Assembly: GCA_041397765.1 (NCBI GenBank)
Contig: JAWKWA010000024.1
Coordinates: 4,136 to 68,135 of the forward strand
Length of the DNA: 64,000 nucleotides
Source: JAWKWA01 sp041397765
GTDB taxonomy: Bacteria; Pseudomonadota; Alphaproteobacteria; Rhizobiales; Hyphomicrobiaceae
Direction: 5' to 3'
Made by a program: the position numbers and the translations under genes. Of this stretch, positions 44,281-52,912 are shown in pieces. The notes beneath the pieces were generated by a model that worked only from the letters and a program-made list of their open reading frames with translations, did not search any database and was not told where the DNA came from. How positions within the stretch are numbered: position 1 is the first letter of the stretch; each line of letters opens with the position of its first letter.

Positions 44281-46662
44281 ATGCAGGACCGGAATCCAGG
44301 GGCAGTCGCTTCTTTCCACGGTGCGCCGGCCCCGAGCCGGATCCTCCGGCCCGGCATTCGCGTGCTGCCGAAAGACGTCGAGCGCTATGTCGTCGACGGC
44401 GGCGGCTCGATGGTCGTACCGCTCGAGGCCGGTGACGAAATCGCCGTCAGGGACATGGAGGGCGGGCAGCCGGTCGAGATCGTCACCGCAGACGGGAAGG
44501 GCCGGATCGATCCGGGCATGCTCGGGCGCAAGGGCAATGCGTCGGCGAAGGGCCTCCGGGCCATCCTCGGTGGCGAGGAGGAATCGGCCCGGATCGCACG
44601 GCGCGCGCTCGAGCGGCGCCACATCGATCTCGCATCGGCGCGAGCCATCCGGCTGTTCTCCGCCGACAGCCCGGCCGGCAACAGCGCGACCTTGGTGGCG
44701 GAGCGGGCCGGCCTCATGATCGTCGGCGCACCGGGCGGCCCGATGCGCGCCGATGGTCAGGATACCGTGACGGCGATCGAGATCCGCATCCGCCGGGCCC
44801 GGCCGCGCCGCAAGGCGGGCGGCACACCTCTTCCCGAACCGCTCGCCGATCCCATCAGCGACATCCGCATCGCGGCGGCGACGGCCAGCGCCTATCTGGT
44901 GAAGGCGGGCGAATACATCCAGATCCTCGATGTCGACGGCCGGCAATGCACCGACTTCCAGTGCTTCGATGCCCGCAAGCTCGACAAGGGCCGCGAGATC
45001 CCGCTCGACATGACGGTGACGCGGACGATGACCGGGCTCGGCTATCCGGTTCCCGGTCTGCCGTCCAAGGGCTGGGACCAGGACATGGACCCGCTCGTCG
45101 AGGTGATCCGCGACACCTGCGGCCGGCATGACGCCTTCGGGCTCGCCTGCACGGCGCGCTACTACGACGACATGGGCTATCCGGGCCACCCCAACTGCAC
45201 GGAGAATTTCAACCGTGCGCTCGCGCCTCATGGCGTCGCCGCGCGCGAAGGATGGATGGCGCTCAACTTCTTCTACAATACCGGCATCGACCACACGAAC
45301 GCGCTCTATCTCGACGAGCCATGGTCGCGGCCGGGCGACTACGTGCTGATGCGGGCGCTCACCGACATCGTCTGCGTCTCCTCGTCCTGCCCCGACGACA
45401 TCGACGCGGCGAACGGCTGGGACCCGACCGACATCCATGTCAGGACCTATTCGGACAAAGAGAAGATCTCGCGAGGTATGGCGTTCAGAATGACACCCGA
45501 TGCCGATGCCAAGCTGACGAAGGAGACCGCCTTCCACGCGTCGTTCGCGGCGCATACGCGGAATTTCGTGGAGTATCGCGGCTACTGGCTGGCCAACCAG
45601 TTCAACAATGGCGGTGCGACCGAGGAATACTGGGCGGCGCGCGAGGCGGCGATCGTCACCGACCTGTCGCCCTTGCGGAAGTTCGAGGTGACGGGCCCCG
45701 ACGCCGAAGCGCTGATGCAATATGCGGTCACACGCGACATCTCGAGGCTCGCGGTCGGCCAGGTCGTCTATACGGCGATGTGCTACGAGCACGGCGGCAT
45801 GCTCGACGACGGCACGGTGTTCCGGCTCGGTCCCAATAATTTCCGCTGGATCGGCGGCGACGAATATGGCGGCGAGTGGCTGCGCGGGCTCGCCGGGAAG
45901 ATGGGTCTGAAGGCGTGGGTGCGCTCGTCGACCGACCAGCTCCACAATGTGCAGGTACAGGGGCCGAAGTCGCGCGACATCCTCAAGGAAATCATCTGGA
46001 CGGCGCCGGCGCAGACCTCGGTCGAAGAACTCGGCTGGTTCCGCTTCGCGGTCGGGCGCATCGGCCATTTCAAGGGCGCGCCGGTCGTCGTGTCGCGCAC
46101 CGGCTATACCGGCGAGCTCGGCTTCGAGGTGTTCTGCCACCCCAAGGACGCCCGGACCGTGTTCGATGCGATCTGGGAAGCGGGTAAGCCGCACGGGTTG
46201 AAGCCACTCGGTCTCGCCGCGCTCGACATGCTCCGGATCGAGGCCGGACTCGTCTTCGCCAATTACGAGTTCTCCGACGAGACCGATCCGTTCGAAGCGG
46301 GCATCGGCTTCACGGTGCCGAAGTCGAAGGAGGCCGATTTCGTCGGCAAGGCTGCGATCCTCAGGCGGCGCGACAATCCGGCGAGGAAACTCGTCGGGCT
46401 CGAGATCGAGGCACGCGAGGCGGTCGGTCACGGCGACTGCATCCACCTGCCGGGCGGGCGGGCGCAGGTCGGCGTCGTCACGAGCTCGGTGCGCTCGCCG
46501 ATCCTGAAGAAGACGATCGCGCTGGCGCGGGTCGACGTGACGGCGTCCGAGCTCGGCACCGAGCTCGAGGTCGGCAAGCTCGACGGCCAGCAGAAGCGGT
46601 TGCCGGCCAAGGTCGTGCGCTTCCCGCATTACGATCCCGACAAGACCCGCGTCAGGAGCTGA
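44281..46662 (+). CDS. DUF1989 / GcvT-type aminomethyltransferase fusion
   Basis: A 793-residue fusion. Residues about 190-400 match the DUF1989 (urea-carboxylase-associated) pattern: YLVKAGEYIQILDVDGRQCTDF, later YPGHPNCTENFNRAL and SSSCPDDIDAANGWDPTDIH. The first about 185 residues (SRILRPGIRVLPKD, GDEIAVRDMEGGQPVEI) look like a degenerate second copy of that fold. Residues about 415-793 are a folate-binding GcvT/dimethylglycine-dehydrogenase-type domain (GVVYTA-like block, FRWIGGDEYGG, SRTGYTGELGFEVF, LGLAALDMLRIEAGL). It may demethylate or transfer a one-carbon unit from an N-methylated compound to tetrahydrofolate. First gene of a plus-strand catabolic run. Start not strongly supported. 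Confidence 0.82.
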   Translation: MQDRNPGAVASFHGAPAPSRILRPGIRVLPKDVERYVVDGGGSMVVPLEAGDEIAVRDMEGGQPVEIVTADGKGRIDPGMLGRKGNASAKGLRAILGGEEESARIARRALERRHIDLASARAIRLFSADSPAGNSATLVAERAGLMIVGAPGGPMRADGQDTVTAIEIRIRRARPRRKAGGTPLPEPLADPISDIRIAAATASAYLVKAGEYIQILDVDGRQCTDFQCFDARKLDKGREIPLDMTVTRTMTGLGYPVPGLPSKGWDQDMDPLVEVIRDTCGRHDAFGLACTARYYDDMGYPGHPNCTENFNRALAPHGVAAREGWMALNFFYNTGIDHTNALYLDEPWSRPGDYVLMRALTDIVCVSSSCPDDIDAANGWDPTDIHVRTYSDKEKISRGMAFRMTPDADAKLTKETAFHASFAAHTRNFVEYRGYWLANQFNNGGATEEYWAAREAAIVTDLSPLRKFEVTGPDAEALMQYAVTRDISRLAVGQVVYTAMCYEHGGMLDDGTVFRLGPNNFRWIGGDEYGGEWLRGLAGKMGLKAWVRSSTDQLHNVQVQGPKSRDILKEIIWTAPAQTSVEELGWFRFAVGRIGHFKGAPVVVSRTGYTGELGFEVFCHPKDARTVFDAIWEAGKPHGLKPLGLAALDMLRIEAGLVFANYEFSDETDPFEAGIGFTVPKSKEADFVGKAAILRRRDNPARKLVGLEIEAREAVGHGDCIHLPGGRAQVGVVTSSVRSPILKKTIALARVDVTASELGTELEVGKLDGQQKRLPAKVVRFPHYDPDKTRVRS

Positions 46663-46766
46663 CGCGCATCCTGCGCTTTCCTGCGGAGCTGGCTCAGGCC
46701 GCTCCGTGCGTTCGCCTGCCTCCCATCCGCCTGTTTTCCTGACCACAACCAAACCGGAGACGTTGC

Positions 46767-47150
46767 ATGCTGAAGTATGTGACCCTTGGCGCCCATGACA
46801 TCAAAGCGGCCGGCGCTTTCTACGACAAGCTGCTCGCCACGCTCGGCATGAAGAATCTCGGCAGCGAGGACTGGGGCTGCAAATACGGCCTCACCAGCGA
46901 CACGACACTCATCTATGTGATGAAACCGCAGAACGGCCTGCCGGCGACCTTCGGCAACGGCACGATGATCGCGCTCGAGGCGCCGAGCAGGGCGGCCGTC
47001 GACAAGTTCCACGCCGTCGCGCTCGCCAATGGCGGTCATGACGAGGGCAAGCCCGGCATCCGCGGCGGCGCCGAGTCCAACTGGTACGCCTGCTACGTGC
47101 GCGACCAGGCCGGCAACAAGCTGTCGGCGGTCTACAACAAGCCGGTGTGA
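46767..47150 (+). CDS. VOC (glyoxalase/bleomycin-resistance) family protein
   Basis: A 127-residue single-module VOC protein: MLKYVTLGAHDIKAAGAFYDKLL at the start, IALEAPSRAAVDKFHAVALANGG in the middle and ESNWYACYVRDQAGNKLSAV at the end. The fold is clear; the usual final metal Glu position is replaced (NKLSAV), so metal binding is doubtful. It lies 104 bp after the DUF1989-GcvT gene. Function unknown; a minor role in the same catabolic run is possible. Confidence 0.85.
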   Translation: MLKYVTLGAHDIKAAGAFYDKLLATLGMKNLGSEDWGCKYGLTSDTTLIYVMKPQNGLPATFGNGTMIALEAPSRAAVDKFHAVALANGGHDEGKPGIRGGAESNWYACYVRDQAGNKLSAVYNKPV

Positions 47151-47247
47151 GGCCAGCACTCGGCGGGCATGCACGACAGGCGCGCAACGCGCAGCGTCGC
47201 ATGCCCGCCGGGTCCAGCCCAACGCGCGACGGATCGAGGAGCCGGCC

Positions 47248-48225
47248 ATGAGACCCGACGAGATCCCGGCGGCCGTAGAGGCCGCGCATGGCCGCATCGC
47301 TCGGCACATCATCGAGACGCCGCTCCGCCGCTCGCCGGCGCTGTCGCTGAAGGCCGGGGCCGATGTCGCGCTGAAACTGGAGAACGTGCAGGTCACCTCC
47401 TCCTTCAAGGCGCGCGGCGCGACCAACAAGGTGATGTCGCTCTCCGCAGGCGAGCGGGCGCGCGGCATCGTCACCGCCTCTTCGGGCAATCACGGTGCGG
47501 CAACCGCGCATGCGCTCGGCGCCACCGGCACGAAGGGGCTCGTCTTCATCCCGCGCACGACGCCCGAGGTGAAAGTCGCCGCCATCCGCATGCTCGGCGC
47601 GGAGGTGCGCTTCCATGACGGTGACAGCGGCGGCGCCGAGATCGCGGCGCGCCAGCATGCCGAGGAGAACGGTCTCACTTTCATCTCGCCCTACAACGAC
47701 CCGGACGTCATCGCCGGGCAAGGCACGATCGGCCTCGAGATCCTGAAGGCAATGCCCGATGTCGGGACTGTCGTCGTCTCGGTCGGCGGCGGCGGGCTGA
47801 TCTCGGGTATCGCCGGCTATCTGAAGGCGCGAAAGCCGGACGTGCGGATCATCGGCGCCTCGCCTGCGAACGATCACGCGCTCTGTCTCTCGGTGAAAGC
47901 GGGCCGCGTCGTCGAGCATGTCGGCGCGCGCGACACGCTTTCCGACGGCACGGCGGGCGGCGTCGAGCCGGAGGCCATCACGCTGCCGCTCGCCGCGGCG
48001 CTGGTCGACGATTGGGTGCTGGTCAGCGAGGAGGAGATCGCCGACGCCATGCGCTTCGCGCTCTCGAGCGAGAGCCAGATGATCGAGGGCGCGGCCGGCG
48101 TCGCCATCGCCGCGTTCGGCAAGCGTCTCGCCGAGGCGCCGCAGACCTATCGCGGACGGCGGACAGCGATCGTCGTGTGCGGCAGCCGGATCGATCCGAA
48201 GAAGCTGACGTCGATCATCCGATGA
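47248..48225 (+). CDS. Threonine-dehydratase-like PLP enzyme (EutB-like)
   Basis: A 325-residue fold-type II PLP enzyme. The Schiff-base lysine is in SSFKARGATNK, the phosphate loop is VSVGGGGLISG, and the SSGNHGAATAHALG segment binds substrate. No ACT regulatory domain is present, so it is the short catabolic type. Serine/threonine dehydratase, hydroxyaspartate dehydratase or EutB (hydroxyectoine route) are the candidates. The next gene, a creatinase-type M24 protein, favours an ectoine-like or N-methyl amino acid pathway. The GAGGAG site fixes the start at 47248. Confidence 0.85.
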   Translation: MRPDEIPAAVEAAHGRIARHIIETPLRRSPALSLKAGADVALKLENVQVTSSFKARGATNKVMSLSAGERARGIVTASSGNHGAATAHALGATGTKGLVFIPRTTPEVKVAAIRMLGAEVRFHDGDSGGAEIAARQHAEENGLTFISPYNDPDVIAGQGTIGLEILKAMPDVGTVVVSVGGGGLISGIAGYLKARKPDVRIIGASPANDHALCLSVKAGRVVEHVGARDTLSDGTAGGVEPEAITLPLAAALVDDWVLVSEEEIADAMRFALSSESQMIEGAAGVAIAAFGKRLAEAPQTYRGRRTAIVVCGSRIDPKKLTSIIR

Positions 48226-48350
48226 GTCTTGCTCGGGCGTCCCTGGCATGACGTTCCGCGCATGGCGGCCCTGACCGCCGATGCGCTTGCGTCCGGACGG
48301 CGATGCGGCGAGCATCTGCGACACTTCGAGTGGAGCGGGAGACGCGCGCG

Positions 48351-49598
48351 ATGAAAGGCAATTTCCAGAAGGCTCTCGAGGACACCGGCCGGCACAAGGA
48401 AGCGCCGTTCCCGGTCGAGGAGTATCGAGGACGCCTTACGCGCATCCGGGCCGAAATGGCGGAGCGCAAGCTCGATCTCCTGTTCGTCACGGCGCCGGAG
48501 AGCCTCTTCTACGTCTCGGGCTTCGCCTGCGAGTGGTACCAGGCGCAATCGGGCCGCGCCTTCCCGCCGACGTCGGGCATCGCCATCCATCGCGAGCACG
48601 ACAAGACCATCCATTTCGAGACGCCGTCCGAAGCGATCCTGACCGGCATCGGTACGGTGTCGGAGGACGTGCGCATCTTCCCGATCGAGAGTCGGCGGAA
48701 CGGCCTGCCCTTCATCGTGAAGGAGCTGCGGGCGGCGGGCTGGCTGAAGCGCGGCACGTCGGTCGGCCTCGAGCGCTACAGCTACCGGCCCAATCCGGTG
48801 ATGAGCGGCATGTTCGTCACCGCCTTCGAGGAGGCGGGCGCCAAGGTGGCGGATGCGACGGAGGTCTTGCACAGGGTTCGGCACGTCAAGTCGGCGCTCG
48901 AGATGGCGTCGCTCGAGAAGGCCGCGAAGATCGCCGATATCGGCATGAAGGCAGCGCACGAGGCGATCGCGCCCGGCGTCACCGAGCTCGAAGTGTTCGG
49001 CCACATGATCGCCGCCATGACGAAGGCGGGCGGCGAGTTCCCCGGCATCCTGCCGCCGGTGATGTCGGGCTTCCGCACCAACGCGCTCCATCCGCTCGCG
49101 ACGCGCAAGAAGATCCGCAAGGGCGAGCGGGTCAATGTCGATCTGTGCGGCGTCTACAATCGCTATCACGTCAATCTGGCGCGCGGCTTCTGGGTGGGCG
49201 AGCCGCCCAAGGCCGCGCTCGATCTGCACAACCGCTCGATCGGCGTCTTCAAGGTGATCAAGAAGCTTCTGAAGCCCGATCTCGACGTGCTGACATTCTG
49301 CCGGGCACTCAAAGACTATTATGTCGACCAGGGCATCTGGGACGAGGCCTACTGGTCGGGCGGATACGAGTTCGGCATCGCCTTTCCGCCGGATTGGGTG
49401 GGACCGTTCATCTACGACCTGACCATCTCCAAGGAAGGCGAGCGGTTCCGGCCGATGACGGCGGTCAATCACGAGTGCAACTTCTTCGGGCCCGACAAGA
49501 CCGGCATGTCGGCGACGATCGACACGTTCCTGTTCTACGAGGACAAGGCGAAGATCGCCTCGAAGCTGCCGCGCGAGATCCAGGTGATCGGGGGCTGA
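48351..49598 (+). CDS. Creatinase-type M24 protein lacking metal ligands
   Basis: A 415-residue protein with the two-domain layout of creatinase, prolidase and ectoine hydrolase: an N-terminal domain (about 1-155) and a pita-bread domain (about 160-400). In metallo-members two Asp ligands are 11 residues apart; here they are D264 and N275 (VNVDLCGVYNRYHVNLARGFW), and the usual GHG(I/L)G histidine motif is replaced by YEFGIAFPPDW. That is the pattern of creatinase and of ectoine hydrolase-like members rather than metallopeptidases. It probably opens a cyclic or amide bond of a small nitrogen compound. The start at 48351 follows a GGGAG site. Confidence 0.85.
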   Translation: MKGNFQKALEDTGRHKEAPFPVEEYRGRLTRIRAEMAERKLDLLFVTAPESLFYVSGFACEWYQAQSGRAFPPTSGIAIHREHDKTIHFETPSEAILTGIGTVSEDVRIFPIESRRNGLPFIVKELRAAGWLKRGTSVGLERYSYRPNPVMSGMFVTAFEEAGAKVADATEVLHRVRHVKSALEMASLEKAAKIADIGMKAAHEAIAPGVTELEVFGHMIAAMTKAGGEFPGILPPVMSGFRTNALHPLATRKKIRKGERVNVDLCGVYNRYHVNLARGFWVGEPPKAALDLHNRSIGVFKVIKKLLKPDLDVLTFCRALKDYYVDQGIWDEAYWSGGYEFGIAFPPDWVGPFIYDLTISKEGERFRPMTAVNHECNFFGPDKTGMSATIDTFLFYEDKAKIASKLPREIQVIGG

Positions 49599-49688
49599 CG
49601 TGGGCAGAGCCCCCGGGCGCATCGCCGGGGCATCGTTCTTCGGGCGCGCTTCAGGAGTTGAAAGTCCGCACGTCACCTGCGAAACGTC

Positions 49689-49721
49689 GAGCGGCCCGCA
49701 ATCGGAGATCGCGGGCCGCTC
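49689..49721. terminator. Shared hairpin between convergent genes
   Basis: GAGCGGCCCGC and GCGGGCCGCTC form a perfect 11-bp stem with an 11-nt loop in the 157-bp gap between the convergent M24 gene and the binding-protein gene. It can end transcription in both directions; neither side has a strong U-tract. Confidence 0.6.
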
Positions 49722-49755
49722 TGATTGTCATGCCGGCAAGGACCGGTTGCCCCGG

Positions 49756-50877
49756 CTACTGCTTCAGGACCTTCGTCTCTTCCCAGAGCTTGATCTGCTC
49801 GGCGAGGACGGCCGGATCCTGGGGCGGGAAGAGGACGCCCGACTTCATGTGCTCGACCGGATCGGTGATGCCCATGGCGGCGACGGCGGCCTTGTCGGCG
49901 ACCTCGAACGACTTGGCGTTGGAGTGGCCGTAGCCCGAACCCTCGATGAGCGCCTTGCCGGTCTCGGGCGAGAGCCAGGCATCGACGAAGTCGTGGGCGG
50001 CGCCGACATCGCCCTTGCCGACGTTCAGCAGGGTGATGCCGCAATACCAGGTGAAATAGGCCTCCTTGGGCTTGGCATAGGCGACCGGGATGCCCTGCTT
50101 GGCGAGATTGACCGCGGTGTCGTTCCAGGCATAGGCGGCGACGATCTCGCCGGAGGCCAGGCTCTGCTGAATCTCCGTCTGGTCCTGCCACAGCATGCGG
50201 CTGTTGTTGACCATCTTGATGACCGTGTCCTTGGTGGCGGCAAGATCGGCGCCACTCATGGTGAAGATCTTCTCCGGCGAATAGCCGATCAGGAGCCCGG
50301 AGATCTGCACCGCCACCTCGTTGTCGGTCATGGCGACGCGACCGGCATATTTGTCGTCGGTGAAGATGCCCCAGCTCTCATTGGCCTTGAAGTCGTCGTC
50401 GACGAGGTCGGGCCGGTAGGCGATCGAGGAATTGCCCCAGTCGGCCGGCGCCATCAGCACGTCGCCATTGGCGTCGACGACGCCCTGGGCAGTCTTGAAC
50501 ACCGGGAAGAGGTCGTTCCAGTTGCTGAGCCGGGCGGTGTCGATCGGCCGGATCAGGCCGGCATCCTTGAAGCGGGGCACCGAATAGTTGCAGGGGTGCA
50601 TGGCGTCGGCCGAGAAACCGGCGCGGACCTTCTGCAGCGCATCCTCCTCGGAGGCGAAGATCGAGAAATTCGGCAGCGCGCCGTGCTTTCCGACATAGCT
50701 GCCGAGATAGTCCTGAGCGTCATAGCCCGACCATTCGAGGCAGGTGATCGGCTCGACGGCGCCGGCCTGGCGGCGCATGGTCATGAAGCCGACGCCGAAA
50801 GCCGCCGCCCCCGCCATCATCTGCCGGCGCGTCAGCCGGCCCTGTGCCATCTTGTCGATGAACTTCACGCGATTCAT
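49756..50877 (-). CDS. Tat-exported ABC transporter substrate-binding protein (PotD/PotF-like)
   Basis: A 373-residue type 2 periplasmic binding protein. The N-terminus has a Tat signal (RLTRRQMMAGAAAFGVGF) cleaved near residue 35. Body segments such as LEWSGYDAQDYLG, MAPADWGNSSIAYRPDL, SLASGEIVAAYAWNDTA and YCGITLLNVGKGD are typical of polyamine/opine-type family 1 binding proteins. It is divergent from two permeases and an ATPase that complete the transporter. Of two possible starts (50883, 50877) the second has the right spacing to GGGAGGA. The promoter with an overlapping TGAACG palindrome suggests repression in the absence of substrate. Confidence 0.9.
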   Translation of the reverse strand: MNRVKFIDKMAQGRLTRRQMMAGAAAFGVGFMTMRRQAGAVEPITCLEWSGYDAQDYLGSYVGKHGALPNFSIFASEEDALQKVRAGFSADAMHPCNYSVPRFKDAGLIRPIDTARLSNWNDLFPVFKTAQGVVDANGDVLMAPADWGNSSIAYRPDLVDDDFKANESWGIFTDDKYAGRVAMTDNEVAVQISGLLIGYSPEKIFTMSGADLAATKDTVIKMVNNSRMLWQDQTEIQQSLASGEIVAAYAWNDTAVNLAKQGIPVAYAKPKEAYFTWYCGITLLNVGKGDVGAAHDFVDAWLSPETGKALIEGSGYGHSNAKSFEVADKAAVAAMGITDPVEHMKSGVLFPPQDPAVLAEQIKLWEETKVLKQ

Positions 50878-50936
50878 GCGCATTCCTCCCATCAATTCCC
50901 TTCCCTCCGGCGCGCCGGTCGAAGAAGGGGCTTGCC

Positions 50937-50950
50937 TGAACGCACGTTCA
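50937..50950. promoter_or_regulatory. TGAACG-N2-CGTTCA operator before transporter gene
   Basis: TGAACG and CGTTCA form a perfect inverted repeat around CA. It lies immediately downstream of the -10 of the minus-strand promoter, so a bound repressor would block initiation or the first transcribed bases. The core matches the palindrome at 62788-62807. TetR-family repressors bind sites of this kind. Confidence 0.6.
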
Positions 50951-50954
50951 ATCA

Positions 50955-50984
50955 ATAGCATGACGCGAAAGAAAGGCTTGTCAA
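50955..50984 (-). promoter_or_regulatory. Promoter of the binding-protein gene
   Basis: On the minus strand TTGACA (complement of 50979-50984) and TGCTAT (complement of 50955-50960) are spaced by 18 bp, 78 bp upstream of the start codon. The -35 is perfect. Confidence 0.55.
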
Positions 50985-51119
50985 CGGCAGAGCTAAGGCG
51001 CCACGCTCGGGGGATCGGGCCGGCGCGGGGAGCGGCGGACAAGGGGAGGACGGCGACGTGAGCGAATGTCCGATGCGCGAAGGCGTGCAACGGCCGCCAG
51101 GGCTATGGGAGAGCCGCGC

Positions 51120-52103
51120 ATGAGCCAGGGCAGCCTGGCTTCCGGGATGGAGGCGCAGCGTTCGCGCAAGGCATCGTTCCGGATCATGCAGGACAGGCCC
51201 TGGCTCGCCGGCTACGCCCTGCTCTCGCCGACCATGCTGCTCATGCTCGTGCTGCTCGTCGCGCCGATCGTGGCGCTCATCGCCATGAGCTTCTGGACGC
51301 AGAACGGCTTCCAGATCGACACCTCGCCGACCGCCAACAACTACTGGCGTCTCGTCGCGCCATCGGCGACCCCGACCATCTGGAACGGGATTCCGTTTCC
51401 CTTCGAGAATGCGGTCTATGCCATCGCACTCTTCAAATCGATCCTGATCTCCCTCGTCACGACGCTGTTCGTGATCCTGATCGCCTATCCGATGGCCTAT
51501 TTCCTCGCCTTCGCGGTCGGGCGGAACAAGACCATCTGGCTGATCCTCATCACCATCCCGTTCTGGACGAGCTATCTCCTGCGCGTGTTCGCCTGGAAAA
51601 TCATGCTCGGCTTCAATGGCGTGATCAATTCGGGGCTCGTCTCGCTCGGCATCATCGACCAGCCGCTGACCTTCCTGCTCTACAATCCGGCCGCGGTCGT
51701 CATCACGCTGGTGCACGCCTGGGTCGCCTTCGCGATCCTGCCGATCTATGTCTCGCTGGAAAAGATCGACCGCTCGCTGCTCGAGGCGGCGACCGATCTC
51801 GGCGACCGGCCCTGGCAGGTCTTTCGCCGCGTGACGCTGCCGCTCTCGGCACCGGGCACGATCGCCGCCTCGCTCCTCGTCTTCATCCCGACGGTCGGCG
51901 ACTATGTGACGCCGACGCTGGTCGGTGGCGCGGGCGGCACCATGGTCGGCAATCTGATCCAGACCCTGTTCGGCCGGCAGAACGACCAGCCGCTCGGCGC
52001 CGCGCTCTCGATCGTCATGATGATCGTCGTCACGTTGATCGTCTGCCTGTTCCTGTGGAGCACCGGCTATGGACGCATGCGGGCGCGGGAGGCGAGTTCA
52101 TGA
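51120..52103 (+). CDS. potB: ABC transporter permease (PotB-like)
   Basis: A 327-residue inner-membrane permease with about six helices (about 22-45, 95-120, 128-150, 180-205, 240-260 and 290-312). The EAA loop that contacts the ATPase is LEAATDLGDRPWQVFRRVTLPLSAPG. The PotB-like ADYLLS-type region YLLRVFAWKIMLGFNG is present. The start was set at 51120 by a GGGAG site; in-frame ATGs at 51066 and 51105 are alternatives. It overlaps the second permease by 4 bp. Divergent from its binding protein. Confidence 0.9.
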   Translation: MSQGSLASGMEAQRSRKASFRIMQDRPWLAGYALLSPTMLLMLVLLVAPIVALIAMSFWTQNGFQIDTSPTANNYWRLVAPSATPTIWNGIPFPFENAVYAIALFKSILISLVTTLFVILIAYPMAYFLAFAVGRNKTIWLILITIPFWTSYLLRVFAWKIMLGFNGVINSGLVSLGIIDQPLTFLLYNPAAVVITLVHAWVAFAILPIYVSLEKIDRSLLEAATDLGDRPWQVFRRVTLPLSAPGTIAASLLVFIPTVGDYVTPTLVGGAGGTMVGNLIQTLFGRQNDQPLGAALSIVMMIVVTLIVCLFLWSTGYGRMRAREASS

Positions 52104-52906
52104 GCCGCCTCGGCATCGGCCCGCTGAAACTCTACGGGCTCCTGTTCATCGTCTATCTCTACGGCCCCGTGCTGCTGATGTCGGTGTTCTCGTTCAACGA
52201 CAACATCTTCGCCGTGTTTCCGCTGAAGGCCTTCACGCTGAAGCACTATCAGGCGGCATTCGCCAATCAGAGCCTCATCAACGCGCTATGGAACAGCGTG
52301 CGTGTCGCGGTGATCGTCTCGACGGTCAGCACGTTCATGGGACTGCTCGCGGCCATGGCGACGACGCGCTATCGCCTGCCCTTTCAAGGCCCCGTGGTCG
52401 GCACGATCATGCTGCCTCTGGTGGTGCCGAGCATCATCTTCGGCGTCGGCATCCTCGTCGTCCTGCGCAAAGTGCTCGACGTCGAATTGTCGCTGGCGAC
52501 GGTCGCAGCCGGCCATGTCATGCTTTGCGTGCCGTTCTCGATGCTCGTGCTCGTGTCGCGACTCGAGGGCTTCGACCGCAGCCTCGAGGAGGCGTCGGCC
52601 GATCTCGGCGAGCGGCCGCTGATGACCTTCTGGCGGGTGACGCTGCCGCTCGCCATCCCCGGCATCGTGTCGAGCTTCCTCATGTGCTTCACGGTGTCGT
52701 TCGACGAGTTCGTGCTCGCCTTCTTCCTGTCCGGCACCGAGCAGACGCTGCCGATCTTCCTCTACAGCCAGCTCCGCTTTCCCCAGAAGCTGCCGAGCAT
52801 GCTGGCGCTCGGCAGCACCATCCTGCTCGCCTCGACCATCATCGTCGTCACCGCCGAGCTGATGCGCAAGCGCGGCATCCAGCCCGGCACGCCAAGCGGA
52901 ATCTGA
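52100..52906 (+). CDS. potC: ABC transporter permease (PotC-like)
   Basis: A 268-residue second permease with about six helices and the EAA loop LEEASADLGERPLMTFWRVTLP. The first helix (IVYLYGPVLLMSVFSFND) is typical of PotC/PotI. Its ATG overlaps the potB-like stop codon (ATGA), so the pair is translationally coupled and probably forms a heterodimeric channel with PotB for the ligand delivered by the Tat-exported binding protein. Confidence 0.92.
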   Translation: MSRLGIGPLKLYGLLFIVYLYGPVLLMSVFSFNDNIFAVFPLKAFTLKHYQAAFANQSLINALWNSVRVAVIVSTVSTFMGLLAAMATTRYRLPFQGPVVGTIMLPLVVPSIIFGVGILVVLRKVLDVELSLATVAAGHVMLCVPFSMLVLVSRLEGFDRSLEEASADLGERPLMTFWRVTLPLAIPGIVSSFLMCFTVSFDEFVLAFFLSGTEQTLPIFLYSQLRFPQKLPSMLALGSTILLASTIIVVTAELMRKRGIQPGTPSGI

Positions 52907-52912
52907 CGCGAC

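Noticed and set aside
43906..46752. Minus-strand frame of 948 codons opposite the DUF1989-GcvT gene
   Set aside because: Antisense shadow; the plus strand codes for a recognisable fusion protein.
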